Source of the DNA: Bin87 sp965220095
GTDB lineage: Bacteria; Chloroflexota; Dehalococcoidia; Lucifugimonadales; UBA3495
Assembly (NCBI GenBank): GCA_965220095.1
Contig: OZ244805.1
Coordinates: 2,418,001 to 2,482,000 of the forward strand
Length of the DNA: 64,000 bases
Direction: 5' to 3'
The notes under the pieces are model-generated. The model was not told the DNA's origin, searched no databases, and saw only the letters and a list, made by a program, of their open reading frames with translations. How positions within the stretch are numbered: the first letter of the stretch is position 1; each line of letters opens with the position of its first letter. A program made the translations under genes and the position numbers. This document shows, one piece after another, positions 63,695 through 64,000 of the stretch.

Positions 63695-63907
63695 TTAGAT
63701 GGTGTGTGACAAATTTCCTTGTCTATGCCATTGCACTTGAAACACCCTGCACTCAGTCCCTTCCCCCTCGATGGGCTGACAGGGGTATGTAACGGTTGAA
63801 ATTGGGTACAAACCCTCGGAATTCACAAGAGTCAGGCGCAGATCCTCCGGGCCGTTAGAGCAGGCGAAAGCCGAGATTTCAGGTTTGCAAACCATATTAT
63901 GAGTCAT
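63695..63907 (-). CDS. Small hypothetical protein
   Basis: A 70-residue frame, MTHNMVCKPEISAFACSNGP..., with four Cys and a central strand (LRLTLVNSEGLYPISTVTYP). It lies 80 bases upstream of the DUF429 gene on the same strand. No ribosome site or domain recognised; it may be a real short gene or chance. The last 93 bases of the window (63908-64000) hold no gene. Confidence 0.35.
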   Translation of the reverse strand: MTHNMVCKPEISAFACSNGPEDLRLTLVNSEGLYPISTVTYPCQPIEGEGTECRVFQVQWHRQGNLSHTI

Positions 63908-64000
63908 CGACCGAAATGAAGTTAAACAACATGGCGCGAAAATACATACCCCTGTCAGGGGGGGCTTATTGTGCCGGCCTCCCCGGACAAGGCGGCCTCA

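Noticed and set aside
1..64000. tRNA or rRNA genes
   Set aside because: No cloverleaf-compatible stretch with a T-loop GTTCRA motif and acceptor pairing, and no rRNA core sequence, was noticed by eye; a tRNAscan-type search would settle it.

Overview
The window looks like a GC-rich (roughly 55-60 %) bacterial chromosome segment, most probably from a Chloroflexota lineage of the Dehalococcoidia/SAR202 type. This assignment is an inference. It rests on secreted proteins and lipoproteins with Thr-Pro-rich linkers, fibronectin-III/cadherin-like/LRR surface proteins, a CIMS-like methyltransferase, amidase and gamma-glutamyltransferase catabolic genes, and very heavy IS load. No rRNA, tRNA or taxonomic marker gene was seen.

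Layout. (1) 1-9,100: decayed secreted proteins (three tandem lipoprotein paralogues, a DUF6174-like lipoprotein, a repeat-bearing metallopeptidase) mixed with IS1182, IS4-clan, IS5 and IS21 pieces. (2) 9,250-13,000: a small intact housekeeping/metabolic island (dodecin, CIMS-like protein, PCMT). (3) 13,200-20,400: a stack of nested insertions. An FN3 gene is cut by IS1182, IS1182 is cut by an IS5/IS427 element, and an IS701 sits in the IS1182 target duplication; then come phage head-gene remnants, a second IS4-clan copy and an IS5 fragment. (4) 20,560-26,440: catabolic genes (epimerase, amidase, gamma-glutamyltransferase, internally deleted HpaB-like protein). (5) 26,560-32,300: an IS1182 deletion derivative, then a six-repeat type I-E-like CRISPR array without cas genes whose predicted leader end is fused to a large serine recombinase gene, then the recombinase's XRE regulator and small accessory genes separated by strong terminators. 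(6) 32,300-48,240: a mobile/defence-like accessory region. It holds a truncated ATPase, two retropepsin-like proteases, a resolvase-like protein without its catalytic serine, three paralogues of an HTH/zinc-cysteine protein, a Cas4-like nuclease plus a second broken copy, a possible HEPN-RNase protein, a SIR2 fragment, a histidine kinase, and MITEs that truncate several of these genes. (7) 48,270-60,260: a one-polypeptide two-component regulator divergent from two very large surface LRR proteins (one with a metzincin motif) and a lipoprotein. (8) 60,360-63,900: an IS630 element (the likely parent of the 150-bp MITEs), an IS701-type MITE, an HNH protein and a DUF429 protein.

How it fits together. 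About one third of the window is mobile DNA at different stages of decay. At least seven element types can be delimited by inverted repeats, several with target duplications, and two of them have non-autonomous relatives here. The accessory region has the composition of a degraded defence island carried by a recombinase-encoding element. The best candidate for something undescribed is the 481-residue protein at 44,964-46,409 with a C-terminal Rx4H motif. The surface proteins after 51,000 are probably exported adhesion or degradation factors, perhaps controlled by the divergent sensor/regulator.
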